The notes under the pieces are model-generated. The model was not told the origin of the DNA. It worked only from the letters and a program-made list of their open reading frames with translations, and did not search any database. Positions 17,655 through 26,744 of a stretch of 64,000 nt of DNA are shown here, piece after piece. A program made the position numbers and the translations under genes. The DNA is from Embleya sp040629175 (GTDB lineage: Bacteria; Actinomycetota; Actinomycetes; Streptomycetales; Streptomycetaceae): the NCBI RefSeq assembly GCF_040629175.1, contig NZ_JBEXUX010000001.1, forward strand, positions 62,001 through 126,000, in the 5' to 3' direction. Each line of letters opens with the position of its first letter. The stretch's first letter is position 1.

Positions 17655-19112
17655 GTGACACCTGTGACAGACCCCGCCGAGGCACTGGCCGCACAGCGCG
17701 CCGTCGAGGCCGAGCTGATCGGGCGCTGGCCCGAGACGAAGCTCGACCCCTCCACCGACCGGGTGGTCGCGCTGATGGACGTGCTCGGCGAACCCCAGCG
17801 GGCGTACCCGGTCATCCACATCACCGGCACCAACGGCAAGACCAGCACGGCCCGGATGATCGAGGCGCTGCTGCGCGCCTTCCAACTGCGCACCGGCCGC
17901 TACACCAGCCCGCACGTGGAGTCGATGACCGAGCGGATCAGCCTGGACGGCGAGCCGATCAGCGCCGAGCGGTTCGTCGAGACCTACCGCGACATCGAGC
18001 CCTACATCGACATCGTCGACGCCGCACAGCCGCACCGGTTGTCCTTCTTCGAGGTGATCACCGCGATGGCGTACGCGGCGTTCGCCGACGCGCCGGTGGA
18101 CGTCGCGGTGATCGAGGTCGGCATGGGCGGCACGTGGGACGCCACCAACGTGGTCGACGGCACGGTGGCCGTGGTCACCCCGATCGCGGTGGACCACGCC
18201 GCCCGACTGGGCGGCACGCCCGGCGAGATCGCGGTGGAGAAGGCCGGGATCATCAAGCGGAACAGCCTGGTCGTGCTCGCCCACCAGCCGGTGGACGCGG
18301 CCGAGGCGCTGATCCGGCGCGCGGTCGAGACCGATGCCACGGTGGCCCGCGAGGGCATGGAGTTCGGCGTGGTCCGGCGCGACCTGGCGGTCGGCGGCCA
18401 ATTGCTCACGCTGCGCGGCCTGGTGGGGGAGTACGAGGACGTCTTCCTGCCGCTGCACGGCAGCCACCAGGCGCACAACGCCGCGGTCGCGCTGGCCGCG
18501 GTCGAGGCGTTCCTGGGCGTCGGTGTGGCCGAGCGTCCCGGGCTCACCGGCGGCGGCGCGCTGAACGCCGACCTGGTCCGCGAGGCGTTCGCGTCGGTCA
18601 CCTCGCCGGGCCGGCTGGAGATCGTGCGCCGCAGTCCCACCGTCCTGATCGACGCCGCGCACAACCCCGCCGGCGCCCTGGCCGTCGCGCAGGCGATGAC
18701 CGACTCGTTCGACTTCCGGCACCTGGTCGGGGTGATCGGCGTGATGGGCGACAAGGACGTGCGCGGGGTGCTGGAGGCGCTCGAACCGGTGCTCGCCGAG
18801 GTCGTGGTGACGCAGAACTCGCAACCGCGCGCGATGCCGGTGGACGAACTCGCCGCGCTCGCGGTCGAGGTGTTCGGCGCGGACCGGGTCGAGGTGCAGC
18901 CGAGCCTGCCGGACGCGATCGAGGCCGCCGTCACGCTCGCCGAGGAGGAGGGCGACCTCGGCGGCGCGGGGGTGCTGATCACCGGCTCCGTGGTCACCGT
19001 CGGCGAGGCCCGGGTGCTCCTCAAGGGCGGTGAACCGGGCTCGGCTTCGGGTTCGGGCGTGGGCCCGACCGCCGGCGGGAGCGGCGGCAACCGCAACGGA
19101 AGGGACGCCTGA
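17655..19112 (+). CDS. folC: Bifunctional dihydrofolate synthase / folylpolyglutamate synthase
   Basis: Adds glutamate to dihydropteroate and extends the polyglutamate tail of folates. 485 residues. Mur-ligase-like ATP-binding loop TGTNGKTS (about 57-64), the ATP/Mg region AVIEVGMGGTWDATN, and the C-terminal-domain motif LIDAAHNPAGA are all visible. The last 25 residues are Gly/Ser-rich. Two GTG codons, at 17655 and 17664, can serve as start; GGTGA lies 6 nt before the second, so either is possible. The next gene begins 2 nt after the stop, so the two are probably translationally coupled. Confidence 0.95.
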   Translation: MTPVTDPAEALAAQRAVEAELIGRWPETKLDPSTDRVVALMDVLGEPQRAYPVIHITGTNGKTSTARMIEALLRAFQLRTGRYTSPHVESMTERISLDGEPISAERFVETYRDIEPYIDIVDAAQPHRLSFFEVITAMAYAAFADAPVDVAVIEVGMGGTWDATNVVDGTVAVVTPIAVDHAARLGGTPGEIAVEKAGIIKRNSLVVLAHQPVDAAEALIRRAVETDATVAREGMEFGVVRRDLAVGGQLLTLRGLVGEYEDVFLPLHGSHQAHNAAVALAAVEAFLGVGVAERPGLTGGGALNADLVREAFASVTSPGRLEIVRRSPTVLIDAAHNPAGALAVAQAMTDSFDFRHLVGVIGVMGDKDVRGVLEALEPVLAEVVVTQNSQPRAMPVDELAALAVEVFGADRVEVQPSLPDAIEAAVTLAEEEGDLGGAGVLITGSVVTVGEARVLLKGGEPGSASGSGVGPTAGGSGGNRNGRDA

Positions 19113-19114
19113 GC

Positions 19115-19450
19115 ATGCGCGCGCTGTGTTCGACCCACCTGATCGGCCAGGCCCTGGTGATCTGCCTCGCCGCGCTGGTGGCGATGCAACTCACCGACAT
19201 CTCCACCGGCGTGTTGTGGGCGGTGGCCGGACCGTCCGCCCTGCTGTGCGTCTGGCTGTGCGCCAAGCTCGGCCGGCCGTGGGCGATCACGGCGGGCTGG
19301 GCGCTGCAAGTGGGCCTGTTCGTGACCGGTTTCGTGGTCCCGATGATGTTCCTGATCGGCGTGGTGTTCGGCGCGATCTGGTACGGCTGCGTCCGGGTCG
19401 GGCGGATCATCGACGCGGCCAAGGCGGCCCGAACGGTCACCGCGGACTGA
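19115..19450 (+). CDS. DUF4233-like small membrane protein
   Basis: 111 residues with four hydrophobic segments (about 10-27, 32-47, 58-75 and 76-92) and a short basic/Ala-rich tail. It starts 2 nt after folC. A DUF4233 membrane protein directly between folC and ndk is the usual arrangement in Streptomyces, and the size and topology agree. No biochemical function is known to me for this family. Confidence 0.8.
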   Translation: MRALCSTHLIGQALVICLAALVAMQLTDISTGVLWAVAGPSALLCVWLCAKLGRPWAITAGWALQVGLFVTGFVVPMMFLIGVVFGAIWYGCVRVGRIIDAAKAARTVTAD

Positions 19451-19569
19451 GTCGCGAGATACGGCCGAAAGGTCGATGCGTTACCCCGGATAGGCTCTGG
19501 GCGTTGACCGTTCGTCGGGCCACCGGGTTCTTACCCGTACCCCCTCTTCGAGGAAGCAAGGAGCCAAAC

Positions 19570-19980
19570 GTGTCCGAGCGCACGCTCGTCCTGGTCAAGC
19601 CGGACGGAGTCCGGCGTGGTCTCGTCGGCGAGGTCATCGGCCGCATCGAGCGCAAGGGCTTCACGCTGGCCGCGCTCGATCTGCGGGTGATGGATCGCGA
19701 GACGATCGAGCGCCACTACGCCGAGCACGAAGGCAAGCCGTTCTACGCCCCGCTCGTGGAGTTCATGACCTCGGCCCCCTCCGTGGCGCTGATCGTCGAG
19801 GGCGAGCGGGTGATCGAGTCCTTCCGCGTGCTCGCCGGCGTCACCGACCCGATCAAGGCCCTGCCGGGCACCATTCGCGGCGACTTCGCCACGATCACCC
19901 GGGAGAACATCGTGCACGGCTCCGACTCGTCGGAATCCGCCGAGCGCGAGATCAAGAACTTCTTCCCCGAACACGCCTGA
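19570..19980 (+). CDS. ndk: Nucleoside diphosphate kinase
   Basis: Transfers the terminal phosphate from ATP to nucleoside diphosphates through a phosphohistidine. 136 residues, typical. The active-site His is in NIVHGSDS (about 116); N-terminal TLVLVKPDGVRRG is the family hallmark. The GTG at 19570 has AAGGAG 6 nt upstream; the longer frame to 19030 runs through the preceding gene in another phase. Two hairpins follow. Confidence 0.98.
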   Translation: MSERTLVLVKPDGVRRGLVGEVIGRIERKGFTLAALDLRVMDRETIERHYAEHEGKPFYAPLVEFMTSAPSVALIVEGERVIESFRVLAGVTDPIKALPGTIRGDFATITRENIVHGSDSSESAEREIKNFFPEHA

Positions 19981-20025
19981 CGATCCGGTCGCGGCGTCGC
20001 GCACCGCGCGCGCCGCGCCGGATCG
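19981..20025 (+). terminator. Hairpin directly after ndk
   Basis: A 15-bp inverted repeat with one bulged T (19981-19996 with 20011-20025) begins at the base after the stop codon. Confidence 0.6.
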
Positions 20026-20049
20026 CGGTGCTCCCCACCGCGACGATCA

Positions 20050-20097
20050 CCCGGGGCCGCGCGACGCGCGCGGGCTGCCCCGGGGATCGATTTTTTT
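20050..20097 (+). terminator. Intrinsic terminator with T7 tract
   Basis: An outer 8-bp stem (20050-20057 with 20077-20084) encloses a second GC-only hairpin, then GGATCGA and seven Ts at 20091-20097. It is the most classical rho-independent terminator in the window and isolates ndk from mreB. Confidence 0.8.
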
Positions 20098-20379
20098 CGT
20101 GACCACATCGTGCGAAACTTCGCGCGACGCGCCGGGGCCGCTCTATCGGACCCCGACCGTGCGCTGTTAGAGGGAAATCCCTTTACTTGTCGCGCGTGGC
20201 ACGCAACCCCTCGCCCCGTGATCACGTCATGGTGGATGGAGGGTGCAGCCGTGCCCCGGTACGTCGCGGTTCTGCCGCCGGTACACCGTGCCTACGATTG
20301 TGGTCGGTCGAACCGGCGTTGTTGGTACGACGTCCCTCGGCCGGCTCATGTCCTCATGGCTACGAGCTCGGGAAGGCCC
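20098..20379. other. mreB upstream region
   Basis: No ORF of note. It contains a small inverted repeat AGGGA-AAT-TCCCT-like element near 20170 and less GC than its surroundings. It is presumably the promoter region of the mre operon; I can point only to the -10 at 20380. Confidence 0.4.
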
Positions 20380-20385
20380 TAGGTT
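20380..20385 (+). promoter_or_regulatory. Candidate -10 for leaderless mreB transcript
   Basis: TAGGTT, then 6 nt, then the mreB ATG at 20392. No Shine-Dalgarno sequence in between. Confidence 0.5.
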
Positions 20386-20391
20386 CTTTAT

Positions 20392-21423
20392 ATGGCGAAC
20401 AACTTGTCGTTCATCGGTCGTGACATGGCGGTCGACCTCGGTACGGCCAACACGCTGGTGTACGTCAGAGGCCGCGGCATCGTACTGAACGAGCCGTCGG
20501 TGGTCGCCAAGAACACCACCACCGGGGGCATCCTGGCGGTCGGCGCCGAGGCGAAGAAGATGATCGGGCGCACGCCCGGCAACATCGTGGCGATCCGACC
20601 GCTCAAGGACGGCGTGATCGCCGACTTCGAGATCACCGAGCGCATGTTGCGCTACTTCATCCTCAAGGTGCATCGGCGTCGCTATCTGGCCCGTCCGCGC
20701 GTGGTGATCTGCGTGCCCTCGGGCATCACCGGCGTCGAGCGCCGCGCCGTGGTCGAGGCGTCCAGCCAGGCCGGCGCGCGCAGCGTGCACATCATCGAGG
20801 AGCCGATGGCCGCCGCGATCGGCGCCGGTCTGCCGGTGCACGAGGCGACCGGCAACATGGTCGTCGACATTGGCGGCGGCACCACCGAGGTCGCGGTGAT
20901 CTCGCTCGGCGGCATCGTCACCGCCCAGTCGATCCGGGTGGCCGGCGACGAGCTGGACAACGCGATCATCGCCTACGTCAAGAAGGAATACTCGCTGCTC
21001 CTGGGCGAGCGCAGTGCCGAGGAAATCAAGATGTCGATCGGCTCGGCCTTCGACCTCGGCGAGGACGAGCACAGCGAGATCCGTGGCCGCGACCTGGTCA
21101 GCGGCCTGCCCAAGACGATCGTGATCTCCACCTCGGAGGTCCGCAAGGCGATCGAGGAACCGGTCAACACCGTCGTGGACGCGGTCAAGAGCACGCTGGA
21201 CCAGTGTCCGCCCGAGCTCGCCGGCGATGTGATGGACCGCGGCATCGTGCTCACCGGCGGCGGCGCCCTGCTGCGCGGCCTCGACGAGCGGCTGCGGACC
21301 GAGACCGGGATGCCGATCCACATCGCCGACAACCCGCTGGACTCGGTGGCCCTGGGCGCGGGCAAATGCGTCGAGGAGTACGAGAAGCTCCAGCAGGTAT
21401 TGGACGCCCAACCGCGCCGCTGA
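20392..21423 (+). CDS. mreB: Rod-shape-determining actin homologue MreB
   Basis: Bacterial actin that in mycelial actinomycetes protects aerial hyphae and spore walls. 343 residues. The phosphate-binding loops are DLGTANTLVYV (about 13-23) and VVDIGGGTTEVAV (about 157-169); the adenosine motif is GIVLTGGGALLRGLDE (about 283). It is the first gene of mreB-mreC-mreD-mrdA-rodA, with 114 bp before mreC. The start codon is supported by the family N-terminus; a leaderless message is suggested by the upstream TAGGTT. Confidence 0.97.
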   Translation: MANNLSFIGRDMAVDLGTANTLVYVRGRGIVLNEPSVVAKNTTTGGILAVGAEAKKMIGRTPGNIVAIRPLKDGVIADFEITERMLRYFILKVHRRRYLARPRVVICVPSGITGVERRAVVEASSQAGARSVHIIEEPMAAAIGAGLPVHEATGNMVVDIGGGTTEVAVISLGGIVTAQSIRVAGDELDNAIIAYVKKEYSLLLGERSAEEIKMSIGSAFDLGEDEHSEIRGRDLVSGLPKTIVISTSEVRKAIEEPVNTVVDAVKSTLDQCPPELAGDVMDRGIVLTGGGALLRGLDERLRTETGMPIHIADNPLDSVALGAGKCVEEYEKLQQVLDAQPRR

Positions 21424-21537
21424 CCGAGGACGCGGGGGCGGTCGTTCGAATCGCCGCCCACCGTGTTCGGCCCGGCACGGCCACACACCACAACTGCCCA
21501 CAAGCGCCGCAACGTACGAAAGGGGCGGGCGCGCATC

Positions 21538-22584
21538 GTGAGGGACTCCCGGCACGGTCGGCTGGTCCTCGTGCTGCTGCTAGCGATCTCTTTCGCCCTC
21601 ATCACCGTGGACATCCGCGGTGGCCGGAACTCGCCCATCGCGAACGTCCGCGACTGGGCCTCGGCCGTGTTCGGCCCCGCCGAACGCGGCGTGTCCGCCG
21701 CAGTGGACCCCGTCGGCCGGGCCGTGAACGCGGTCAAGGACGCGGGATCCCACGAGGGCGAGAAGAAGCGTCTGCAGGACGAGAACGCCAAGCTTCGTCA
21801 ACAGGTGGACAACATCCAGTTGGACCGCAATCGCGCGGCCGAACTGGACAAACTGCTCAAGGTCTCCTCGGCCGGGCAGTACAAGATCAAACCGGCGCGC
21901 GTGGTCGCCATCGGGCCCGCCCAGGGCTTCTCCTGGACGGTCACCATCGACACGGGCGCGGGCGACGGCATCAAGCCGGACATGACCGTGATCAACGGGG
22001 ACGGGCTGGTCGGTCGGGTGACCCAGGTGGGTCCGATGACCGCGACCGTGCTGCTCGCCACCGACCCCGGATTCGCGGTCGGCTCGCGGCTGGCGGGATC
22101 GATGGAGATAGGGATCACCTCCGGCCGCGGCGACAAGCCGATGAACCTCAAGCTGCTCAACGGCCAGGCCGACGTCAAGAAGGGCGACCGGCTGGTGACG
22201 TTCGGCTCGCAGGGCGGCAAGCCGTTCGTGCCGGGCGTGCCGGTGGGCGAGGTCGCCGAGGTGCGCAACACCCCGGGCCAACTCACCCGCAGCGTCGAGG
22301 TGAAGTCCTACGTGCACTTCTCCAGCCTGGACACGGTGGGCGTGGTGATCGAGCCGCCGCGCACCGATCCGCGGGACTCGGTGCTGGCCCCGGCGCAGGC
22401 GGTCGCGGCGCCGCCGAGCACGCCGGCCGCGCCGCCGGCCCCGCCGGCGACCACCGAACCGCCCAAGAGCGCCTCGACCGGCAAACCGCCGGCCGGCGAC
22501 ACCCGCAGCACCAACGCGAACGCGGCCGACGGCCGCCGCAAACCGCCGCCCGGCGGCACCGCCCCACCGACCGGAAGGGACTGA
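21538..22584 (+). CDS. mreC: Rod-shape-determining protein MreC
   Basis: Bitopic scaffold linking MreB to penicillin-binding proteins. 348 residues. One N-terminal membrane segment (LVLVLLLAISFALITV, about 10-25), then a coiled coil (about 75-105), then the beta-domain with the conserved GLVGRV and VLLATDPGFAVG. The C-terminal 70 residues are a Pro/Ala-rich tail. The GTG at 21538 gives the VRDSRHGRL N-terminus seen in relatives; the frame opens further up at 21463 but the added residues are not membrane-protein-like. mreD begins 4 nt after the stop. Confidence 0.94.
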   Translation: MRDSRHGRLVLVLLLAISFALITVDIRGGRNSPIANVRDWASAVFGPAERGVSAAVDPVGRAVNAVKDAGSHEGEKKRLQDENAKLRQQVDNIQLDRNRAAELDKLLKVSSAGQYKIKPARVVAIGPAQGFSWTVTIDTGAGDGIKPDMTVINGDGLVGRVTQVGPMTATVLLATDPGFAVGSRLAGSMEIGITSGRGDKPMNLKLLNGQADVKKGDRLVTFGSQGGKPFVPGVPVGEVAEVRNTPGQLTRSVEVKSYVHFSSLDTVGVVIEPPRTDPRDSVLAPAQAVAAPPSTPAAPPAPPATTEPPKSASTGKPPAGDTRSTNANAADGRRKPPPGGTAPPTGRD

Positions 22585-22588
22585 GACG

Positions 22589-23116
22589 GTGCGGATCTCC
22601 CGCGTGTTCTACGCCGCGCTGCTGATCGTCGTCGCGCTCGTCGTCCAGGTGAGCGTGCTCGCCCGGCTCGGTCTGCCCGGCGCGGTGCCGGACCTGCTGC
22701 TCCTGGTGGTGATCGGGCTCGCGCTGACCTACGGGCCCACCTCCGGTTGCGTGATCGGCTTCGCGGCCGGCCTGTGCGCCGACCTGGCGCCGCCGGCGGA
22801 CCACGCGGCGGGGCGGTACGCGTTCGTGTTGTGCCTGACCGGCTACGTCGCCGGCCTGTTCGTCTCGCGCAGCCCCAGACGCTCGGTGCTCGCGCCGATC
22901 GCGGTGGTCGCGGTCGCCGCGGCGGCAACCACGGTGCTGTACGCGGCCGTCGGCGCGCTGGTCGGCGACGGTGCGGTGCGCCAGGTGGGGCTGACCAAGC
23001 TGTTGCTGACGGCGGTGGTCTACGACGCGATCCTGGCGCCGTTCGTGGTGCCGTGGGTGATGGCGCTGGCCCGCAAGGTGGATCCGAAACCGATGCTCTC
23101 GGGCCTGTCCCGGTAG
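22589..23116 (+). CDS. mreD: Rod-shape-determining protein MreD
   Basis: Polytopic membrane partner of MreC. 175 residues with five to six hydrophobic segments and the family pattern PDLLLLVVIGLAL / GFAAGLCADL (about 31-65). The GTG start lies 4 nt after mreC and 16 nt separate its stop from mrdA, consistent with one operon. Confidence 0.92.
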   Translation: MRISRVFYAALLIVVALVVQVSVLARLGLPGAVPDLLLLVVIGLALTYGPTSGCVIGFAAGLCADLAPPADHAAGRYAFVLCLTGYVAGLFVSRSPRRSVLAPIAVVAVAAAATTVLYAAVGALVGDGAVRQVGLTKLLLTAVVYDAILAPFVVPWVMALARKVDPKPMLSGLSR

Positions 23117-23132
23117 GGGGTGAACGCCCAAG

Positions 23133-25379
23133 ATGCGTAAACGGATGCCGAGCCTGCTCAACTCCGGCCGCTCCAAGGGAGACGGCGCACACAGCGTGCG
23201 CGCCCGGATGGTGATCCTGCAGATCCTGGTCCTGTCGCTGATGATCACCCTGTTCGGCCGGCTGTGGTACCTACAGATCCGCGAGGGCGACCACTACGCC
23301 GCCGCCGCGTCGCAGAACCAGGTCCGGGACGTGGTGACCCCGGCCGTGCGCGGCCAGATCCTCGACGACAAGGGCCGCCCGCTGGTCAACAACCGCACCG
23401 CGCTGGTGGTGTCGGTCAGCCGTACCGAACTGCTGCGGATGCCCGACTCGGGTGTCGGTGTGCTGACCAAGCTGGCCGAGGTGCTGCAACTGCCCGCCGA
23501 CGAGGTCAAGGCCCGCACCCGGCTGTGCGAGCGCAACGTGCCCAAGCCGTGCTGGAACGGCTCGCCGTACCAACCGATCCCGGTCACCGACAACGCCACC
23601 ACCGAGCAGGCGCTGACCATCATGGAGCACCGCGAGGACTTCCCCGGGGTGACCGCCGAGCCCACCGCGGTACGGCAGTATCCGGCGCCCGAGGGAGCCA
23701 ACGGCGCGCATGTCGTGGGCTATCTCTCGCCGGTCTCCGACGACGAGTTGAGCAAGCAGAAGGCCGAGGGCAAGAAGGATCTCCAGCGTGCCGACGAGGT
23801 CGGCCGCAGCGGTCTGGAGCGCAGCTACGACACGGACCTGCGCGGCAAATCCGGAGTCACCGGGCTGTCCGTGGACCACCTCGGTCGGGTCACCGGCACC
23901 GTCTCGGAAACCCCGCCGGTGCCCGGGAACCACCTGGTCACCAGCATCGACGCGAAGATCCAGGCGATCACCGAGCAGCAGCTCGACGAGGCGATGAAGC
24001 GGGCCCGGTCGACCTTCGACGCGGGCAACACGCACAAGAACTTCATCGCCGACGCGGGCGCGGCGGTGGTGATGGACATCAAGACCGGCCGGGTGATCGC
24101 GATGGCCAGCGCGCCCAACTACGACCCGTCGGTGTGGGTGGGCGGCATCTCGCCGCAGGACTACAAGGCGCTCACCGACGAGAAGGCCGGCGTGCCGCTG
24201 GTGTCCCGGGCCATACAGGGTCAGTTCGCGCCGGGCTCGATCTTCAAGGTGATCTCCACCTCGGCCGCGGCCGAGTCGGGCTACTCCACCAAGGCCAACT
24301 ACGACTGCTCGCCGAGCATCTCGGTCGGCGGCCAGACCTTCAACAACCTGGAGTCCAGGGGCTACGGCCCGATCTCGCTCCAGCGCGCCCTGGAGGTCTC
24401 CTGCAACACCGTCTTCTACGGCATCGGCTACGACATGTGGCTCAAGGACGGCGGGATCTTCGGCAAGAACCCCAAGGACCCGATGGTCACCATGGCCAAG
24501 AAGTACGGCCTGGGCGCCCCCACCGGCATCGACCTGCCCGGCGAGTCCGGCGGCCGGATCGCCGACCGGGCCTGGAAGAAGCGCAACTGGGAGCAGAACA
24601 AGGACGCGTGGTGCAAGCAGGGCGACACCGGCAACGAGTACGTGGACAAGATCGCCAAGGAGAACTGCGTCGACGGCTGGCAGTTCCGCGCCGGTGACGC
24701 GATCAACTTCGCGATCGGCCAGGGCGACACCACGGTCACCCCGTTGCAGATGGCACGGGTGTACGCGGCGATCGCCAACGGCGGCACGTTGTGGAAGCCG
24801 AGTCTGGGCAAGGCCGTGGTCAGCCCGAGCGGCAAGCTGGTGCGCGAGATCCAGCCACAGGTGGCGGCCAAGCTGCCGATAAGCGACGCGACGCTCAAGT
24901 ACCTGCAGAACGCGCTGATCGGCGTCGAGATGAACGGCACCGCGGCCGGCGTGTTCGCCAACTGGCCGAACGCCCAGATGCCGATAGCGGCCAAGACCGG
25001 CACCGGCTCGGTGTACGGCAAGCAGAGCACGTCCTGGTTCGCCACCTACGGCGGTCCCAAGGACGGGCCGCAGTACGCCGTGGTGATGATGGTCAGCCAG
25101 GGCGGCACCGGCTCCGGTACCTCGGGTCCGTCCGTACGCAAGATCTACGAGGCGTTGCTCGGCGTCGACGACAAGGGCGCGATCGACCCGACCAAGGCGC
25201 TGCTGCCCGCCCCGCCCGCCGGGCTGCCGCAGGTCAAGGAGGACGGCACGGTCGTGCCCGCGTCCTACCTGCTGCCGCCGCGCCCCGGCGGCGGCGAAGG
25301 CTCCACCACCACCGCGTCGTCCGCGCCCTGGGCGCTGCCGCCCGATCGGGGGATCCACCGGACGGGGAGAGGGACATGA
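23133..25379 (+). CDS. mrdA: Penicillin-binding protein 2 (class B peptidoglycan transpeptidase)
   Basis: Cross-links peptidoglycan during elongation or sporulation with RodA. 748 residues. N-terminal membrane anchor (about 27-42), the pedestal/dimerisation domain, then the transpeptidase domain with SIFK (catalytic Ser about 369), SCN (423-425) and KTG (621-623). The C-terminal 50 residues are a Pro/Gly/Ser-rich tail. Its stop overlaps the rodA start (ATGA at 25376-25379), so the glycosyltransferase and transpeptidase are translationally coupled. Confidence 0.96.
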   Translation: MRKRMPSLLNSGRSKGDGAHSVRARMVILQILVLSLMITLFGRLWYLQIREGDHYAAAASQNQVRDVVTPAVRGQILDDKGRPLVNNRTALVVSVSRTELLRMPDSGVGVLTKLAEVLQLPADEVKARTRLCERNVPKPCWNGSPYQPIPVTDNATTEQALTIMEHREDFPGVTAEPTAVRQYPAPEGANGAHVVGYLSPVSDDELSKQKAEGKKDLQRADEVGRSGLERSYDTDLRGKSGVTGLSVDHLGRVTGTVSETPPVPGNHLVTSIDAKIQAITEQQLDEAMKRARSTFDAGNTHKNFIADAGAAVVMDIKTGRVIAMASAPNYDPSVWVGGISPQDYKALTDEKAGVPLVSRAIQGQFAPGSIFKVISTSAAAESGYSTKANYDCSPSISVGGQTFNNLESRGYGPISLQRALEVSCNTVFYGIGYDMWLKDGGIFGKNPKDPMVTMAKKYGLGAPTGIDLPGESGGRIADRAWKKRNWEQNKDAWCKQGDTGNEYVDKIAKENCVDGWQFRAGDAINFAIGQGDTTVTPLQMARVYAAIANGGTLWKPSLGKAVVSPSGKLVREIQPQVAAKLPISDATLKYLQNALIGVEMNGTAAGVFANWPNAQMPIAAKTGTGSVYGKQSTSWFATYGGPKDGPQYAVVMMVSQGGTGSGTSGPSVRKIYEALLGVDDKGAIDPTKALLPAPPAGLPQVKEDGTVVPASYLLPPRPGGGEGSTTTASSAPWALPPDRGIHRTGRGT

Positions 25380-26626
25380 GCCTGAAATTGCGGCCCGCCT
25401 CGCGGGTCGCCGGGTTCGGTACACCGGACCTGGGCCGACTCGCACCGGTGTTCACCCCACGCCGGTCGATCACCCGACAGATCATCCAGCGCGACGCCCC
25501 GGTGCGTCGGCTGGACTGGATACTCCTGGGCCCGGCGCTCGCGCTGTCCGCGGTGGGCTCGCTGCTGGTGTGGTCCGCGACCCGCAACCGGCGCGGACTC
25601 ACCGGCGGGGATCCGCAGTTCTTCTTCAAGCGGCACCTGCTCAACCTGGCGATCGGGCTGGTCCTGGCCACCGTGGTGGCGATAATCGGTCACCGCCGGA
25701 TAAGGGCGTTCGCGCCGTTCGTCGGGGTCGTCGCGGTGTTCGGACTGATGGCCGCGCTCAGCCCGCTGGGCAGCACGATCAACGGCCAGCGGGCCTGGAT
25801 CCAACTGGGTGCGGGCTTCTCGGTGCAGCCCGCCGAGTTGGCCAAGATCGCGATCATCCTGTGCATGGCGATGATCCTGTCCGAACGGGTGGACACCGGG
25901 GATCTGGCCAGGCCCGGCGACAAGGCGGTGTTCTGGGCGCTCGTGGTGGCCGGCGTGCCGATGGCGGTGATCATGCTGATGCCCGACCTCGGCTCGGTCA
26001 TGGTGCTCGCGATGATCGTGCTCGGCGTGTTGCTCGCGTCCGGCGCGCGGGCGCGCTGGATGATCGCGCTGATCGTGATGGCCGCGGCCGGAGCGGTGGC
26101 GATCGTGCATCTGGGGTTGCTCAGCGAGTACCAGATCGACCGGTTCCGGGCCTTCGCCGATCCGAACTTCGATCCGGGCGGCGTCGGCTACAACACCGCG
26201 ATGGCCCGGCTGGCGATCGGCTCGGGCGGGCTCACCGGCCAGGGGTTGTTCCACGGCGAGCAGACCAGCGGCCAGTACGTGCCCGAACAGCAGACCGACT
26301 TCGTCTTCTCGGTGGCCGGCGAGGAACTGGGCTTCATCGGCTGCTGCGCGATCATCGCGCTGTTCGGCGTCCTGCTGTGGCGCGGGATCCGGATCGCGCT
26401 GCACGCCGACGACCTCTACGGCACGATCGTGGCGGCGGGTGTGGTCGCCTGGTTCGCCTTCCAGGCGTTCGAGAACGTCGGGATGAACCTGGGCATCATG
26501 CCGGTGGCCGGTCTGCCGCTGCCGTTCGTCTCCTACGGCGGGTCCTCGATGTTCGCCATCTGGATGGGGATAGGGCTGTTGCAGTCGGTGCACATGCGGC
26601 ACGCGGGTGCCTTCAAGTCGGCCTGA
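25376..26626 (+). CDS. rodA: RodA-family SEDS peptidoglycan glycosyltransferase
   Basis: Polymerises lipid II, paired with the upstream PBP2. 416 residues with about ten membrane segments. Conserved features include NGQRAWIQLG (about 139-148), the periplasmic loop with GGLTGQGLFHGEQT and TDFVFSVAGEELGF (the catalytic Asp region), and the terminal GLPLPFVSYGGSSM. The ATG overlaps the PBP2 stop codon. Equivalent to the gene called sfr in Streptomyces coelicolor. Confidence 0.96.
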   Translation: MSLKLRPASRVAGFGTPDLGRLAPVFTPRRSITRQIIQRDAPVRRLDWILLGPALALSAVGSLLVWSATRNRRGLTGGDPQFFFKRHLLNLAIGLVLATVVAIIGHRRIRAFAPFVGVVAVFGLMAALSPLGSTINGQRAWIQLGAGFSVQPAELAKIAIILCMAMILSERVDTGDLARPGDKAVFWALVVAGVPMAVIMLMPDLGSVMVLAMIVLGVLLASGARARWMIALIVMAAAGAVAIVHLGLLSEYQIDRFRAFADPNFDPGGVGYNTAMARLAIGSGGLTGQGLFHGEQTSGQYVPEQQTDFVFSVAGEELGFIGCCAIIALFGVLLWRGIRIALHADDLYGTIVAAGVVAWFAFQAFENVGMNLGIMPVAGLPLPFVSYGGSSMFAIWMGIGLLQSVHMRHAGAFKSA

Positions 26627-26699
26627 CGACCGTCGCATCATCCGTCACGGGCGGGCTCCCACCGGGCATCTCGGTAGGGGGTCCGCCCGGATCGCGTTA

Positions 26700-26727
26700 G
26701 GCTGGGAGGTCGATCCCCCTCCCAGCC
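26700..26727 (+). terminator. Hairpin between rodA and the radical SAM gene
   Basis: A perfect 10-bp stem (26700-26709 with 26718-26727) with an 8-nt loop ends just before the GGAAGGA ribosome site of the next gene. It could end the mre operon or act as a leader structure of the radical SAM gene; TTAGGCT at its base could be a -10. Confidence 0.5.
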
Positions 26728-26744
26728 CCATCGGAAGGACCGCC

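Noticed and set aside
14845..17694. 949-residue minus-strand ORF antisense to valS
   Set aside because: Shadow frame of valS; composition is Val/Arg/His/Leu-rich with no domain pattern.
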